Source of the DNA: Pediococcus pentosaceus
GTDB taxonomy: Bacteria > Bacillota > Bacilli > Lactobacillales > Lactobacillaceae
Assembly (NCBI RefSeq): GCF_001437285.1
Contig: NZ_JQBF01000006.1
Span: 16,391-80,390, forward strand
Length of the DNA: 64,000 nucleotides
Reading direction: 5' to 3'
Below are positions 26,698-37,048 of the stretch, one piece after another (positions within the stretch are counted from its first letter, which is position 1; each line of letters begins with the position of its first letter). Under the pieces are notes generated by a model. That model ran no database searches. It was given only the letters and a program-made list of their open reading frames with translations, and was not told the DNA's origin. The translations under genes and the position numbers were made by a program.

Positions 26698-27726
26698 TTG
26701 GAAACTAAAAAAGAAGTATTTGATCAAATAGATGGTCAGGATGTCATACGTTATACATTGGTTAATGACCAACAAACTAGAATTTCAGTTTTAAGCTATG
26801 GAGGAACATGGCAAGAATTCGTAGTTAATGAGGATGGGGTGGAACACTCATTAATTTGGGGACTTGATAGCATGGCTGATTATCAACGCGTAGGCTATTG
26901 CCTTTGTCAATCAATTGGGCGAGTTGCTGGACGAATCGGCGGAGCTAAATTTAAGATTGATGATCAAGAATACCAAGTTGAGATGAACGAACAAACTCAT
27001 TCATTGCACGGTGGTGACCACGGTTTTAATACCTTAAATTTCGATGGTAAATTTAGTGAAGATGATGATCAAGTTAGCGTGATTTTATCGAAACATATTA
27101 AGGCGAGTGATGATAATTACCCTGGAAACCTTGATGTAGAAATTAAATTTACCCTAGACAATCAAAATCAAGTTTCGATTTCATTTACGGGTGATACGGA
27201 CGCTGCGACGCTCTTTAACCCAACGAATCATGTTTATTGGAATACAACGGATGATCGAACAAGTTTGGCTAAACAATGGTTGCAAATTAGCAGTACAGCT
27301 CACCTTGAATTCGATGAAGAAAAAGTTCCCACTGGCAAGAAGCTTTCGGTTAAAGCAACCGCCTATGATTTTAATCAAGAACAACCTATTGAGGACGCCT
27401 TGAAACAGTTAAACGCTGAAAATGGTGGGATTGAATTTGATGATGCTTACGAAGTTAATCCGAGTGAAACTACTCCTATTGCAATGGTAGGTGATACTGA
27501 TGGTAAACGTCGAGTAAAGCTTTATTCAGATCGCAACGGACTAGTTGTATTCACGGCGAACCCATTTGATTCTGACCAAGAAGCAGCTCATGAGTACAAT
27601 GCTTTAGCTACTGAGGCACAAACATTACCTGATGCAATCAATCATTCTGATTTTGGTGATATTGTTTTACGTCCAGGTAAGCCAGTTACAAATACTATTC
27701 GTTATCAATATGAACGTTTAAACTAA
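26698..27726 (+). CDS. galM: Aldose 1-epimerase (galactose mutarotase)
   Basis: A 342-residue mutarotase interconverting alpha and beta forms of galactose, preparing beta-galactosidase product for GalK. Family segments include GRVAGRIGGAKFKI, then THSLHGGDHGFNTLNF with the active-site His, FNPTNHVYWNT, and EAQTLPDAINHSDFGDIVLR with the catalytic Glu. It starts with TTG at 26698 after GGAGGTG; GTG and ATG alternatives upstream are closed by stops. A second, divergent mutarotase is encoded at 47258-48262. Confidence 0.92.
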   Translation: METKKEVFDQIDGQDVIRYTLVNDQQTRISVLSYGGTWQEFVVNEDGVEHSLIWGLDSMADYQRVGYCLCQSIGRVAGRIGGAKFKIDDQEYQVEMNEQTHSLHGGDHGFNTLNFDGKFSEDDDQVSVILSKHIKASDDNYPGNLDVEIKFTLDNQNQVSISFTGDTDAATLFNPTNHVYWNTTDDRTSLAKQWLQISSTAHLEFDEEKVPTGKKLSVKATAYDFNQEQPIEDALKQLNAENGGIEFDDAYEVNPSETTPIAMVGDTDGKRRVKLYSDRNGLVVFTANPFDSDQEAAHEYNALATEAQTLPDAINHSDFGDIVLRPGKPVTNTIRYQYERLN

Positions 27727-27800
27727 ATCTAAATTAAGCGTGAGGTGTAAAAACCGAGCGCTTTTTAAATGGTTAAATAATTTAATAAAGTAGGTAGTAA

Positions 27801-27914
27801 AACTACATCGAGTGGCCTAAAACACCAAAACTAGAATTAAAAAAAGATTGGAATAGCGGTTTATGGGCAACGATAAGTTGGTCTGGGAAGCGGACTGAGT
27901 CGTTTAAATACTAA
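27801..27914 (+). other. Intergenic stretch with a possible coding trace
   Basis: The 291 bp between galM and lacS contain a 37-codon open frame without a start codon. It begins NYIEWPKTPKLELKKDWNSG, continues LWATISWSGKRTESFKY and then meets TAA. The tryptophan-rich, gene-like composition suggests the C-terminal tail of a lost gene, but I do not recognise it. Chance is possible. Confidence 0.25.
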
Positions 27915-27980
27915 TTTACTAAAATAATTAAGCAAATTTTACTAAAAAACATTGACATCCTCTCTGAAAACGATTACATT
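27915..27980 (+). promoter_or_regulatory. lacS promoter with cre and two candidate GalR sites
   Basis: TTTACTAAA (27915-27923) and ATTTTACTAAAA (27936-27947) repeat with a 23-bp period. TTGACA (27952-27957), a 17-bp spacer and TACATT (27975-27980) form the promoter. TGAAAACGATTACA (27964-27977), a perfect cre, overlaps the spacer and -10 box. Confidence 0.75.
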
Positions 27981-28017
27981 TAGTGCATAGATAATTAAAG
28001 GAGATGTGGTATAGATT

Positions 28018-29961
28018 ATGGATGCAGAAGTTAAACAAAGCAAAAGTCGTAAAATCACTTCGCGACTAGCTTACTCATTTGGTGCATTTGGTCATGATGC
28101 GTTTTATGCAACATTATCGACCTATTTTATTATGTTCGTGACTTCCCATTTATTTGATAAGAGTAGTGGGGCTCAAGGAACTAAAATGATCGCGTACATT
28201 ACGATGATCATTGCAGCATTACGTTTCGTAGAACTTGCAATTGATCCACTAATTGGTAACGCGATTGATAATACCAATTCACGCTGGGGTCATTTCAAGC
28301 CTTGGATTGTTACTGGTGGAACGATTGGTTCAGTTGTTTTAGCACTTTTATTTACCAGTTTAGGTGGTTTAAATACATCTAACCCAATTTTATACTTAAT
28401 TGTTTTTGCTATTTTATATATTACAATGGATATTTTCTATTCATTTAAAGATGTTGGGTTCTGGTCAATGATTCCTGCGATTTCATTTGATTCAGCAGAA
28501 CGTGAAAAAACAGCTACCTATGCTCGGGTTGGTTCTAATATTGGACAAAATATCGTTGGTGTAGTCGTTATGCCAATCGTTTTGATGTTTTCAACCAAGG
28601 CGAACAGCGGACAAGGTGATAATCGTGGTTGGATGGCCTTCGGGATTATCATCGCTGCGGTTGCTTTGATTTCAGCTTTAGCTGTAGCAATGGGAACTAA
28701 GGAAAATGATTCTGAATTACGTAAAAATACTGAAAAAACAACTTTCAAACAAGTTTTCAAAGTATTGGCTCGTAACGACCAATTAATGTGGTTATCTTTG
28801 ACTTACGGAATTTACACGGCCGGTATGGCAATTACTAACTCACTTGAACTTTACTACTTCACTTACATTTTAGGTGATGCTTCGAAATTTACATTACTTG
28901 GTTCATTAAATGCCATCATTGGGGTGTTCGCCGTATTGGCCTTCCCACCATTGGCAAAGAAGTTTAGCCGTCGTAAAGTATTCTTCTTAGCTATTTCAGT
29001 CATGATCATTGCTTTGATTATGTTTGCACTTGCCGGACAATCATTACCAATGATCTTAACTTCTGCCGTACTATTCTACATTCCACAACCACTTATCTTC
29101 TTAGTTGTTTTGATGGTTTTAAGTGATTCTGTTGAATATGGACAATTGAAATTCGGTCACCGTGACGAATCATTAACTCTATCTGTTCGTCCTTTGCTTG
29201 ATAAATTAGGTGGAGCTATTTCAAACGGTGTAGTTGGTTTAACTGCCGTTTGGGCTGGCATGACCGCTGGAGCAACTGCTGGGGACGTAACTTCCCACGG
29301 ACAAGCTATTTTCAAATTGATGATGTTTGGTGTTCCAGCAGCTATGATTTTAATTGGAGCCTTCATCTTCTTCAAGAAGGTTAAATTGGACGAAAAAATG
29401 CATGCTGAAATCGTTGACGAGCTTGAAAAAACTTGGTCAACACATTTGGAAACAGATGAAACACCTGCAGAAATTGAAAAAGAGGACGGAATTACAACTC
29501 TTTACCGTAATCCGGTTTCAGGAAAATTAATCAGTTTAGACACCGTTGCAGATGAGACATTTGCGAGTGGAAGTATGGGTAAAGGATTTGCAATTAAACC
29601 TACCGATGGTCAAGTTTTAGCTCCATTTGATGGTGAAGTTGTAGCAACTTTCCCAACTCGCCATGCGATTGGACTTCGTTCTGACACAGGCGTCTTAACC
29701 TTGATTCATATCGGAATTGGTACCGTTGAAATGCGTGGTACGGGATTTGTTCAATATGTTGAAAAAGGCGATCACGTTAAACAAGGACAAGAATTAATTG
29801 AATTCTGGCAGCCAGCAATTAAAAAAGCAGGCCTTGATGATACTGTAATGGTAGTTATTACCAACAAGGATATGCCTGAATTTGATTATCTCAAAGAGCT
29901 GGGTGAAGACGTTAAGGATAGCGAAGATGTATTGAAGTTATCCAATACATTACCTAACTAA
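28018..29961 (+). CDS. lacS: Lactose permease LacS with fused IIA domain
   Basis: A 647-residue lactose/galactose transporter. Residues about 15-460 form a 12-segment GPH symporter (motif LAIDPLIGNAIDNTNSRWGH and DSVEYGQLKFGHRDESLT). Residues about 480-647 form a cytoplasmic IIA-Glc-like domain whose phosphorylatable histidine is predicted as His564 in LIHIGIGTVEMRG. In related LacS proteins HPr phosphorylates this domain to tune transport. The gene has its own cre-containing promoter and converges with lacLM. It is the only one of the four GPH proteins here with a IIA domain. Confidence 0.96.
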   Translation: MDAEVKQSKSRKITSRLAYSFGAFGHDAFYATLSTYFIMFVTSHLFDKSSGAQGTKMIAYITMIIAALRFVELAIDPLIGNAIDNTNSRWGHFKPWIVTGGTIGSVVLALLFTSLGGLNTSNPILYLIVFAILYITMDIFYSFKDVGFWSMIPAISFDSAEREKTATYARVGSNIGQNIVGVVVMPIVLMFSTKANSGQGDNRGWMAFGIIIAAVALISALAVAMGTKENDSELRKNTEKTTFKQVFKVLARNDQLMWLSLTYGIYTAGMAITNSLELYYFTYILGDASKFTLLGSLNAIIGVFAVLAFPPLAKKFSRRKVFFLAISVMIIALIMFALAGQSLPMILTSAVLFYIPQPLIFLVVLMVLSDSVEYGQLKFGHRDESLTLSVRPLLDKLGGAISNGVVGLTAVWAGMTAGATAGDVTSHGQAIFKLMMFGVPAAMILIGAFIFFKKVKLDEKMHAEIVDELEKTWSTHLETDETPAEIEKEDGITTLYRNPVSGKLISLDTVADETFASGSMGKGFAIKPTDGQVLAPFDGEVVATFPTRHAIGLRSDTGVLTLIHIGIGTVEMRGTGFVQYVEKGDHVKQGQELIEFWQPAIKKAGLDDTVMVVITNKDMPEFDYLKELGEDVKDSEDVLKLSNTLPN

Positions 29962-29974
29962 AGTTGGATTTTAA

Positions 29975-30014
29975 AAGGACAATCAATGATTTATTCATTG
30001 ATTGTTCTTTTTTT
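29975..30014 (+). terminator. Terminator after lacS
   Basis: The stem AAGGACAATCAATGA / TCATTGATTGTTCTT has one wobble position and is followed by TTTTT. Confidence 0.85.
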
Positions 30015-30021
30015 GCATATT

Positions 30022-30070
30022 AAAAGCCGATGTTGGAGAATTTAAATCTTTCCAGCATCGGCTTTATTTT
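30022..30070 (-). terminator. Terminator after lacM (bidirectional)
   Basis: The stem AAAAGCCGATG / CATCGGCTTT, with inner TTGGAGA / TCTTTCC pairing, has A and T runs on both sides. It lies at the 3' end of lacM. Confidence 0.8.
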
Positions 30071-31028
30071 AGAAATGAATATTAAAACTGAAATCTAAAT
30101 CTTGGTTAGCAGGGATGTGGTATTTTGCTTCAACATCTGCTCCCCAACTATCGATTCCACCGACACCGCGAACCGCCCCGTAGATCGAAAGCACGGTTCG
30201 TCTTGGTAATGGTAGTTCTTCAAGATGAGTGGCTTGTTCAAGCTCTGCAGCAGTATATGGTAAACAACTGAAAGCAAACGGCTGATCTGCCTGGCTGAAA
30301 GTAAGGCTAAAAGGTTGCTTGCTTTGATCGGCGTTATTTTGAGTAGTCGAACGAGTTACCGTTAGTTGACTGGTTTGCATGTGCATGCCACATTCTTGAG
30401 GAACAAGATAGGGAGTCACTGGTAATCCGTCAACGTGGAATTGACCTTGAGTTGCCCCTGCTAGACGATCGGGATAAGTTTCCCCAGAAAGTCCTTGGTA
30501 GTCAAAACCGGTAGCGGTCGTGGGCATAATGAAACGTAGTCCAAATGCTGGTAGCTCAGGTAAACCTTCACGTCCTGCAAAATGGGTCATGACCTTAATA
30601 TTACCGTCACTAGTAACCGTATAGGTAATGCTTACCGAAGTGCTTGGCACCGTCGGAGTAACGAAATGGTAGGTTAACGCCACTTGATTTGCCATTTCAT
30701 GGTTGGTATAGCGATTATTAAGGGGAGCGATGGGAAGCGGTTGAACGAGTTGTCCATCCACTGTTAATTCAATTTTTTGGCAAGTTGTGAATCGATCGGC
30801 TGCGTACCATTGGGCAGTTTTAACATCAAAACCATTTCCATGATCATTATCAGTAGTTGCTCGCCAAAATAGCGGAGTTGGTGTGCGGTAGAGCCACTCT
30901 TTTTGGTTAACCACTAAAGATTCAAACCCGCCTCGTTCGTAACTAAAAAGATAGTGAAAGTTAGGACCTTCTAATCCTAAACTGGCATCGCCATATATAA
31001 CGTGTAATTGATTATTTGTGTAATCCAT
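30069..31028 (-). CDS. lacM: Beta-galactosidase small subunit
   Basis: A 319-residue small subunit of the heterodimeric family 2 beta-galactosidase, corresponding to the C-terminal domain of LacZ. The N-terminus has [19 protein letters not shown] sequence ([20 protein letters not shown]), then [19 protein letters not shown], typical of LacM. Its start overlaps the end of lacL by 17 bp, indicating translational coupling. A terminator follows. Confidence 0.95.
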   Translation of the reverse strand: MDYTNNQLHVIYGDASLGLEGPNFHYLFSYERGGFESLVVNQKEWLYRTPTPLFWRATTDNDHGNGFDVKTAQWYAADRFTTCQKIELTVDGQLVQPLPIAPLNNRYTNHEMANQVALTYHFVTPTVPSTSVSITYTVTSDGNIKVMTHFAGREGLPELPAFGLRFIMPTTATGFDYQGLSGETYPDRLAGATQGQFHVDGLPVTPYLVPQECGMHMQTSQLTVTRSTTQNNADQSKQPFSLTFSQADQPFAFSCLPYTAAELEQATHLEELPLPRRTVLSIYGAVRGVGGIDSWGADVEAKYHIPANQDLDFSFNIHF

Positions 31029-32892
31029 AATAGTATTTCACCTCCTGCATTGCTGGTTTAGGGGTTCGATCAGCAAATAGTAATCCATCACCAGAAAACT
31101 CATAGTCGGAATGGCGTTCATCGAAATCACCACCGTATCGTAGGACGTCTTGCTGGGTGATTGGATCATGAACTAACAGAGCTTGATCAATGAAGTCCCA
31201 AATGAAGCCACCTTGATACATTGGGTATTTATCAATTAAATCATTATATGATTGCATGCCTCCTAAAGAGTTTCCCATATCATGCATATATTCACAGTTT
31301 AAGAAGGGTTTATCGGGATTATTTTCTAGATAGCTAGCGATGTTAGCTGGAGTTTCGTACATACGACTTTCTACATCAGAAATACGATTGCGTAATTCTG
31401 GAGCACGAACGACACCTTCGTAATGAACCAGTCGAGATGTGTCATGTTCTTTATAGAAAGTTTGCATAGCCGCAATATCTTCACCAGCAAAGGATTCGTT
31501 GCCTAATGACCAGAAAATAATGGATGGGTGGTTTTTGAACCATTCATAGTTGGAGCGAGCCCGATCAACGACTGCTGCTAACCAATGAGGATTATCCCCA
31601 GGAACGTTATAGGAAGGTTCAACAGCCCCCATTTTTTGCCATGAACCATGAGATTCTAGGTTATTTTCAGCCATAACGTAAAGACCGGCTTGATCGCATA
31701 GTTCGTACCACGGTAGTTGATCAGGATAATGGCAAGTTCGAACAGCGTTGATATTATTATCAAGCATGGTTTGAATATCGTTCTGCATATCTTGCATGGT
31801 AATGACGCGTCCACTATGCGCATTCCACTCGTGGCGATTAACCCCGTTGAGAATCAAACGTTGGTTATTAACGTAAATGACTTTATCCTCACGTAATTCC
31901 ACTCGCCGAAAACCAAATTGATAAGGAACGACTTCCAAGAGTTGATGCTGATTGTTGTAGACTTTAATCAACAACTGATACAAGGTGGGGCTTGTTGGTG
32001 ACCATAGTGTCAAATTATCAAACGGCATGGAATCAAACAGGACCTTACCCGTTCCGCTTTGGGTCTGACTGGCCACTACCTGTTTATTTTGATCCGTAAC
32101 GGTTAGTTCTAAGATAGCATCAGTACCAGAAACGTCAGCAGTAACTGCCAAGGTACCGCGCTCAAAATCATCTTTTACCTCCGGTTTGATGTCTAAATCC
32201 ACAACATGGGCGGCCGGAAGAGCGAGGAGATTAACATCACGAAAAATACCAGAAAAGCGGTACATATCTTGATCTTCAATAAAGGCTGCCGTACTTCTTT
32301 TATAAACCTGTACAGCTAAAAGATTATCTTGGTCTTGAAGATATGGGGTTAGATCAAATTCTGAAGGAGTGAAGCTATCTTCAGCATAACCAATAAAATG
32401 GCCATTCAACCAAACGTATAATGCTTCTTCAACTCCTTGAAATTGAATGATAACTCGCTGATTTTTAAATGAATCATCAAGGTCAAATTGTTTTAAATAA
32501 GAGCCGACACTGTTATCAGCAGCATCGCTAAATAATCCAACTTCTAATTGGTCTTGATTAAGTGTGTAAGGGGGACGACGATAAATTTTTCCTTCCCAAG
32601 GGTAGAGAGTGTTGATATATTGAATTTGACTGTAGCCTGCTAATTCGATATGCCCTGGTACTTGGATCGTATCAAAATCAGCACTATCAAAATCAGGTGA
32701 ATAAAAATGGAGCGGACGTTCAGACGGGGTGGACGCAAAGTGAAAACGCCAAGAACCGTTGAGACTTTTAATAAAGCTGCTACCTGTACGGATTTCGTCT
32801 AAATCACGATAGTAATGGTGGTCGCTATGGGCAGGTAGTTGATTGACTCGAAAAACTTCAGGATCATCAAGCCACTGAAGATTTGCTTGCAT
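31012..32892 (-). CDS. lacL: Beta-galactosidase large subunit
   Basis: A 626-residue catalytic subunit of the LacL/LacM beta-galactosidase, hydrolysing lactose to glucose and galactose in the cytoplasm. The acid/base Glu is in [15 protein letters not shown], and the nucleophile Glu is in [18 protein letters not shown] start it at ATG 32892 after AAAGGAG; a longer frame to 32949 adds an unsupported hydrophobic tail. It lies opposite lacS and divergent from galK. This organisation is typical of lactobacilli. Confidence 0.95.
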   Translation of the reverse strand: MQANLQWLDDPEVFRVNQLPAHSDHHYYRDLDEIRTGSSFIKSLNGSWRFHFASTPSERPLHFYSPDFDSADFDTIQVPGHIELAGYSQIQYINTLYPWEGKIYRRPPYTLNQDQLEVGLFSDAADNSVGSYLKQFDLDDSFKNQRVIIQFQGVEEALYVWLNGHFIGYAEDSFTPSEFDLTPYLQDQDNLLAVQVYKRSTAAFIEDQDMYRFSGIFRDVNLLALPAAHVVDLDIKPEVKDDFERGTLAVTADVSGTDAILELTVTDQNKQVVASQTQSGTGKVLFDSMPFDNLTLWSPTSPTLYQLLIKVYNNQHQLLEVVPYQFGFRRVELREDKVIYVNNQRLILNGVNRHEWNAHSGRVITMQDMQNDIQTMLDNNINAVRTCHYPDQLPWYELCDQAGLYVMAENNLESHGSWQKMGAVEPSYNVPGDNPHWLAAVVDRARSNYEWFKNHPSIIFWSLGNESFAGEDIAAMQTFYKEHDTSRLVHYEGVVRAPELRNRISDVESRMYETPANIASYLENNPDKPFLNCEYMHDMGNSLGGMQSYNDLIDKYPMYQGGFIWDFIDQALLVHDPITQQDVLRYGGDFDERHSDYEFSGDGLLFADRTPKPAMQEVKYYYGLHK

Positions 32893-32918
32893 AATAAAAC
32901 TCCTTTCGTAACCAAAAT

Positions 32919-32984
32919 ATAAAACGCTTACAATAAAATGATAGAACATAACCCTAAATTTGTATACGTTGTTTTAGTTAAAAT
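32919..32984 (-). promoter_or_regulatory. lacL upstream region with cre-like and GalR-like sites
   Basis: On the minus strand TGTAAGCGTTTTAT (32919-32932) matches cre except in the last two bases. GTTTTAGTTAAAAT (32971-32984) is a copy of the candidate GalR palindrome. Promoter hexamers are not clear. Confidence 0.5.
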
Positions 32985-33101
32985 TTAACCAAAATTAATG
33001 TTTTTGGAGGATTTAGTAAGCTGTAAGCAACCCTAAATCTATAACACTAGTGTTTTTTAATGAAGCGCTACCATTTTTGTTGTAAATGGATTAAAGAGGT
33101 A

Positions 33102-33155
33102 TTGACAAGTGATGGTAAAAGCTATATATTCAAGTTAATAAAATTTTAGTAAAAT
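33102..33155 (+). promoter_or_regulatory. galK promoter and candidate GalR operator
   Basis: TTGACA (33102-33107), a 17-bp spacer and TATATT (33125-33130) form a strong promoter. ATTTTAGTAAAAT (33143-33155) is a 13-bp palindrome with a one-base centre lying between promoter and ribosome site. Confidence 0.8.
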
Positions 33156-33172
33156 TATGGAGGAGACACATC

Positions 33173-34336
33173 ATGAACGCAAACGACTTAAAAAAAGAAT
33201 TTTCCGAAATTTTCGACACCAATCCTGAAAGGGTTTTCTTTTCACCTGGACGCATCAATTTAATTGGTGAACACACAGATTACAATGGTGGTCACGTATT
33301 CCCATGTGCAATTACAATCGGAACTTATGGAGTTTATGCTCCTCGTACCGATAATACGGTAAGAATGTACTCAGCTAATATTCCAGATGCTGGAGTTATT
33401 AGTTTTGATGTCAATGCTTTGGATTACGATAAGGCTGCAGGTTGGACTAATTATCCTAAAGGAATGATGAATGAATTAGTCAAAACAGGAGTTAAGTTTG
33501 ACCACGGCTTCGATCTCTACGTTCACGGAAATATGCCAGATGGTGCGGGCTTATCTTCTTCAGCTTCAATTGAATTATTAACCGGAGCAGTTTTAAACGC
33601 AGCCTTTGATTTAGGTGTTAGTCAATTAGATCTAGTTAAGATTGGTCAGAAGTGTGAAAACAACTATGTCGGTGTTAACTCTGGTATCATGGATCAATTC
33701 GCGGTCGGAATGGGTAAGCAAGATCAAGCAATCTTGCTGGATACTAACACACTTGATTATTCTTATGCTCCGGTTAAATTAGGCAATCACGTCATTGTAA
33801 TTATGAATACTAATAAACGTCGTGAACTCGCAGATTCTAAATATAATGAACGTCGTTCTGAATGTGAAGAAGCATTGCGTCGTTTACAAACTAAGTTAGA
33901 CATCAAGACTTTAGGTGATTTAACTAATGATGAATTTGATGAAGCAGCTTACTTAATTAATGATGAAACTTTAATTAAACGCGCACGTCACGCTGTTTTT
34001 GAAAATCAAAGAACCATCAAGGCAACTAAGGCTTTGGCAGATGACGACTTAACAACTTTTGGTGAATTAGTTACTGCTTCACACGTTTCATTACACTTTG
34101 ATTATGAAGTAACGGGTAAGGAATTAGACACTTTAGCTGAAACAGCTTGGAAACAACCTGGTGTATTAGGTGCTCGAATGACTGGTGCTGGTTTTGGTGG
34201 TTGTGGAATCGCAATTGTTGAAAAAGACCAAGTTGAAGCTTTCAAGGAAAATGTTGGTAAAGTTTATCGCGATACAATTGGTTATGATGCTGATTTCTAT
34301 ATTGCTGAAATTGCTGATGGACCTAAAGAACTTTAA
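33173..34336 (+). CDS. galK: Galactokinase
   Basis: A 387-residue GHMP-family kinase converting galactose to galactose 1-phosphate, first step of the Leloir pathway. The galactokinase signature PGRINLIGEHTDYNGG is near residue 26, the ATP loop DGAGLSSSASIE near residue 122, and the third motif GARMTGAGFGGCGIA near residue 340. It starts at ATG 33173 after ATGGAGGAG and leads galE and galT. Confidence 0.97.
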   Translation: MNANDLKKEFSEIFDTNPERVFFSPGRINLIGEHTDYNGGHVFPCAITIGTYGVYAPRTDNTVRMYSANIPDAGVISFDVNALDYDKAAGWTNYPKGMMNELVKTGVKFDHGFDLYVHGNMPDGAGLSSSASIELLTGAVLNAAFDLGVSQLDLVKIGQKCENNYVGVNSGIMDQFAVGMGKQDQAILLDTNTLDYSYAPVKLGNHVIVIMNTNKRRELADSKYNERRSECEEALRRLQTKLDIKTLGDLTNDEFDEAAYLINDETLIKRARHAVFENQRTIKATKALADDDLTTFGELVTASHVSLHFDYEVTGKELDTLAETAWKQPGVLGARMTGAGFGGCGIAIVEKDQVEAFKENVGKVYRDTIGYDADFYIAEIADGPKEL

Positions 34337-34392
34337 TATTAGTGAAAATTTTTAAATAGTAATACGCATTGAGAGATTGAGGAGGAATTAGA

Positions 34393-35397
34393 ATGGCGGT
34401 CTTAGTTTTAGGTGGTGCCGGTTATATCGGCTCCCATGCAGTTGATCGATTAATTACGAAAGGTTACGATGTAGCGGTTGTTGATAACTTGGTTACTGGA
34501 CACCGCGCAGCCGTAAACCAGCAAGCTCGTTTTTACGAAGGTGATGTACGAGATGCTGAATTTATGGATTCAGTCTTCACCAAAGAAAACGTAGAAGGGG
34601 TAATTCATTTTGCTGCGTTTTCCGTGGTCCCTGAATCAATGAAAAATCCTTTGAAGTATTTTGATAATAATACTGCTGGGATGGTTAAACTTCTTGAAGT
34701 AATGGCTAAACATGATGTGAAACGGATTGTATTTTCATCTACAGCGGCTACTTATGGCGAACCAGAACGGGTACCAATTCAAGAATCTGATCCACAAGTT
34801 CCAACCAATCCATATGGTGAAAGTAAGTTAGCAATGGAAAAAATCATGCATTGGTCAGATGTGGCTGATGGCATTAAGTTTGTGGCTTTACGCTACTTTA
34901 ACGTTGCTGGCGCTAAACCAGATGGCAGTATTGGGGAAGACCATCAACCAGAAACACACTTAGTACCTATTATCTTACAAGTAGCTGCTGGTGAACGGGA
35001 TCAGTTGCAAATTTTTGGGGATGACTATCCTACTGCTGATGGTACTAATGTACGCGATTACGTCCACGTCGTTGATTTGGCTGATGCTCATATTTTAGCT
35101 CTAGAATATCTCAAACAAGGTCATGATAGTAATGCATTCAACCTTGGATCTTCAACAGGCTTCTCCAATCGCCAAATGTTAGAAGCTGCTCGGGAAGTGA
35201 CAGGAAAGGAAATTCCAGCTGTCATGGCACCAAGACGAGCTGGCGACCCTAGTACTTTAATCGCAGCGAGTGATAAAGCACGTGAAATTTTAGATTGGCA
35301 ACCTCAATACGATGATGTTAAGGAAATTATCAAAACTGCTTGGAATTGGAAAGTCAACCATCCAGCTGGATACGATGACCGAGGAGGACAAGCCTAA
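34393..35397 (+). CDS. galE: UDP-glucose 4-epimerase
   Basis: A 334-residue short-chain dehydrogenase-fold epimerase interconverting UDP-galactose and UDP-glucose. The NAD motif [12 protein letters not shown] is N-terminal, and the catalytic pair is in [10 protein letters not shown] and the YGESKLAME (YxxxK) motif. RYFNVAGA and [15 protein letters not shown] are typical GalE blocks. Its stop overlaps the galT start by one base (TAATG). Confidence 0.97.
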   Translation: MAVLVLGGAGYIGSHAVDRLITKGYDVAVVDNLVTGHRAAVNQQARFYEGDVRDAEFMDSVFTKENVEGVIHFAAFSVVPESMKNPLKYFDNNTAGMVKLLEVMAKHDVKRIVFSSTAATYGEPERVPIQESDPQVPTNPYGESKLAMEKIMHWSDVADGIKFVALRYFNVAGAKPDGSIGEDHQPETHLVPIILQVAAGERDQLQIFGDDYPTADGTNVRDYVHVVDLADAHILALEYLKQGHDSNAFNLGSSTGFSNRQMLEAAREVTGKEIPAVMAPRRAGDPSTLIAASDKAREILDWQPQYDDVKEIIKTAWNWKVNHPAGYDDRGGQA

Positions 35398-36857
35398 TGA
35401 GTAGCTTAGAACAATTTGTCCAAGTTGTAATCGATTCGCCATCACCATACACCAATTTAGATCGAATTTATGTGCATAATCGGATTTTAGGTTTAGTGGG
35501 TGAAGATCAACCGGTTGAAGCTACCGATGAACAAGTAACTAGCTTAGTAGATGCCTTAGTTAAAACTGCGGTTCAAAACGGTAAAATTGAAGATGCTCAA
35601 TCAGACCGAAGCATTTTGGCAGATCAATTAATGGATTTAGTTACGCCATTACCTTCGATTTTAAATCAACGTTTTTGGGATAAGTATCAAGTTAGCCCTA
35701 AAGCAGCGACGGATTATTTCTTTAATTTAAGTAAAACTAATGACTATATTAAAACACGGGCCATTGCTAAGAATGTATCTTTTCCAGCGGAAACTGATTT
35801 TGGTGAACTTGAAATTACCATTAATCTTTCTAAACCAGAAAAAGATCCTAAAGCAATTGCAGCTGCTCGTAATCAACCTCAGGATGGTTATCCATTATGC
35901 CAATTATGCATGCAAAATGAAGGTTATTTAGGACGTTTGGGTTACCCATCACGTAGCAACCATCGAATTATTCGGATGACCTTGGGTGGTGAAACTTGGG
36001 GCTTCCAATATTCACCATACGCATATTTCAATGAACATTCTATTTTCTTAGACCAAATTCACCGCCCTATGGTGATTAATCGTCAGACGTTTACCAATTT
36101 ACTTGAAATTGTTAAACAGTTACCGCACTACTTTGTAGGGAGTAACGCCGACTTACCCATTGTAGGAGGTTCGATGTTATCACACGAACATTACCAAGGC
36201 GGACGTCATGTATTTCCAATGATGAAGGCTCCCATTGCTAGAACGATTGATTTAGGAGTAGCAGGTGTGGAAGCTGGAATTGTGAAATGGCCAATGTCAA
36301 CAATTCGGTTAGTTGGTAGTGATGTGGTGGCATTGACAGATGCTGCTGTTAAAATTCATGATGCGTGGATGAGCTATTCTGATGAAAGTGTTGATGTAAG
36401 AGCGTTCACGGACGGAACTCGTCATCATACGACGACGCCGATTGCGTACAAGGATGGAGAAAACTATGTTTTGGATGTAGTACTCCGAGATAATCAAACC
36501 TCAGCCGAATTTCCAGATGGTATTTTCCATCCCCATCAAGATGTTCAACACATCAAAAAAGAAAACATTGGTTTGATTGAAGTAATGGGAAGAGCGATTT
36601 TACCAGCTCGGTTAAAGACAGAATTGGTAGAAGTAGAAAATTACCTATTGGGTCAAACTAACCAAATGGCAGAAATGCATCAAGCTTGGGCGGATCAATT
36701 GAAGGCAACACATTCAATTACAGCAGAAAATGTTACTGCCGTGGTAAATGCTGCGGTTGGAAATGTTTTTGCGCGAGTTTTAGCTGATGCAGGAGTCTTT
36801 AAATGGGATGACGCCGGTGAAGCCGCATTTGCGCACTTTATCTCATCCATTAATTAG
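35397..36857 (+). CDS. galT: Galactose-1-phosphate uridylyltransferase (class II)
   Basis: A 486-residue uridylyltransferase of the class II GalT type found in Gram-positive bacteria. It transfers UMP from UDP-glucose to galactose 1-phosphate. Characteristic blocks are PLCQLCMQNEGYLGRLGYPS and GGSMLSHEHYQGGRHVFPM, containing the His-rich active site. It is translationally coupled to galE and followed by a terminator. Confidence 0.96.
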   Translation: MSSLEQFVQVVIDSPSPYTNLDRIYVHNRILGLVGEDQPVEATDEQVTSLVDALVKTAVQNGKIEDAQSDRSILADQLMDLVTPLPSILNQRFWDKYQVSPKAATDYFFNLSKTNDYIKTRAIAKNVSFPAETDFGELEITINLSKPEKDPKAIAAARNQPQDGYPLCQLCMQNEGYLGRLGYPSRSNHRIIRMTLGGETWGFQYSPYAYFNEHSIFLDQIHRPMVINRQTFTNLLEIVKQLPHYFVGSNADLPIVGGSMLSHEHYQGGRHVFPMMKAPIARTIDLGVAGVEAGIVKWPMSTIRLVGSDVVALTDAAVKIHDAWMSYSDESVDVRAFTDGTRHHTTTPIAYKDGENYVLDVVLRDNQTSAEFPDGIFHPHQDVQHIKKENIGLIEVMGRAILPARLKTELVEVENYLLGQTNQMAEMHQAWADQLKATHSITAENVTAVVNAAVGNVFARVLADAGVFKWDDAGEAAFAHFISSIN

Positions 36858-36902
36858 TAAGATTTTAAGCTCGTTTAAACCTGTAAGAATTATTAGTTAT
36901 TA

Positions 36903-36951
36903 AATACGATTCACCTGGGATGGATAATCCTAGGTGGATCGTATTTTTATT
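36903..36951 (+). terminator. Terminator after galKET
   Basis: The stem AATACGATTCACCTGGGAT / ATCCTAGGTGGATCGTATT is followed by a T-rich stretch. Confidence 0.85.
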
Positions 36952-37048
36952 TTAAATTTCACTGGTGCTTTATCGGGAGTCCTTTATAATAAAAACGAAG
37001 CAAATTAGTAGGAATGCGACTTAGACAATTAATTTCGGAGGTCATAAT

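Noticed and set aside
33061..33075. TGAAGCGCTACCA upstream of galK as a cre site
   Set aside because: One base shorter than the consensus between the arms; too weak to list.
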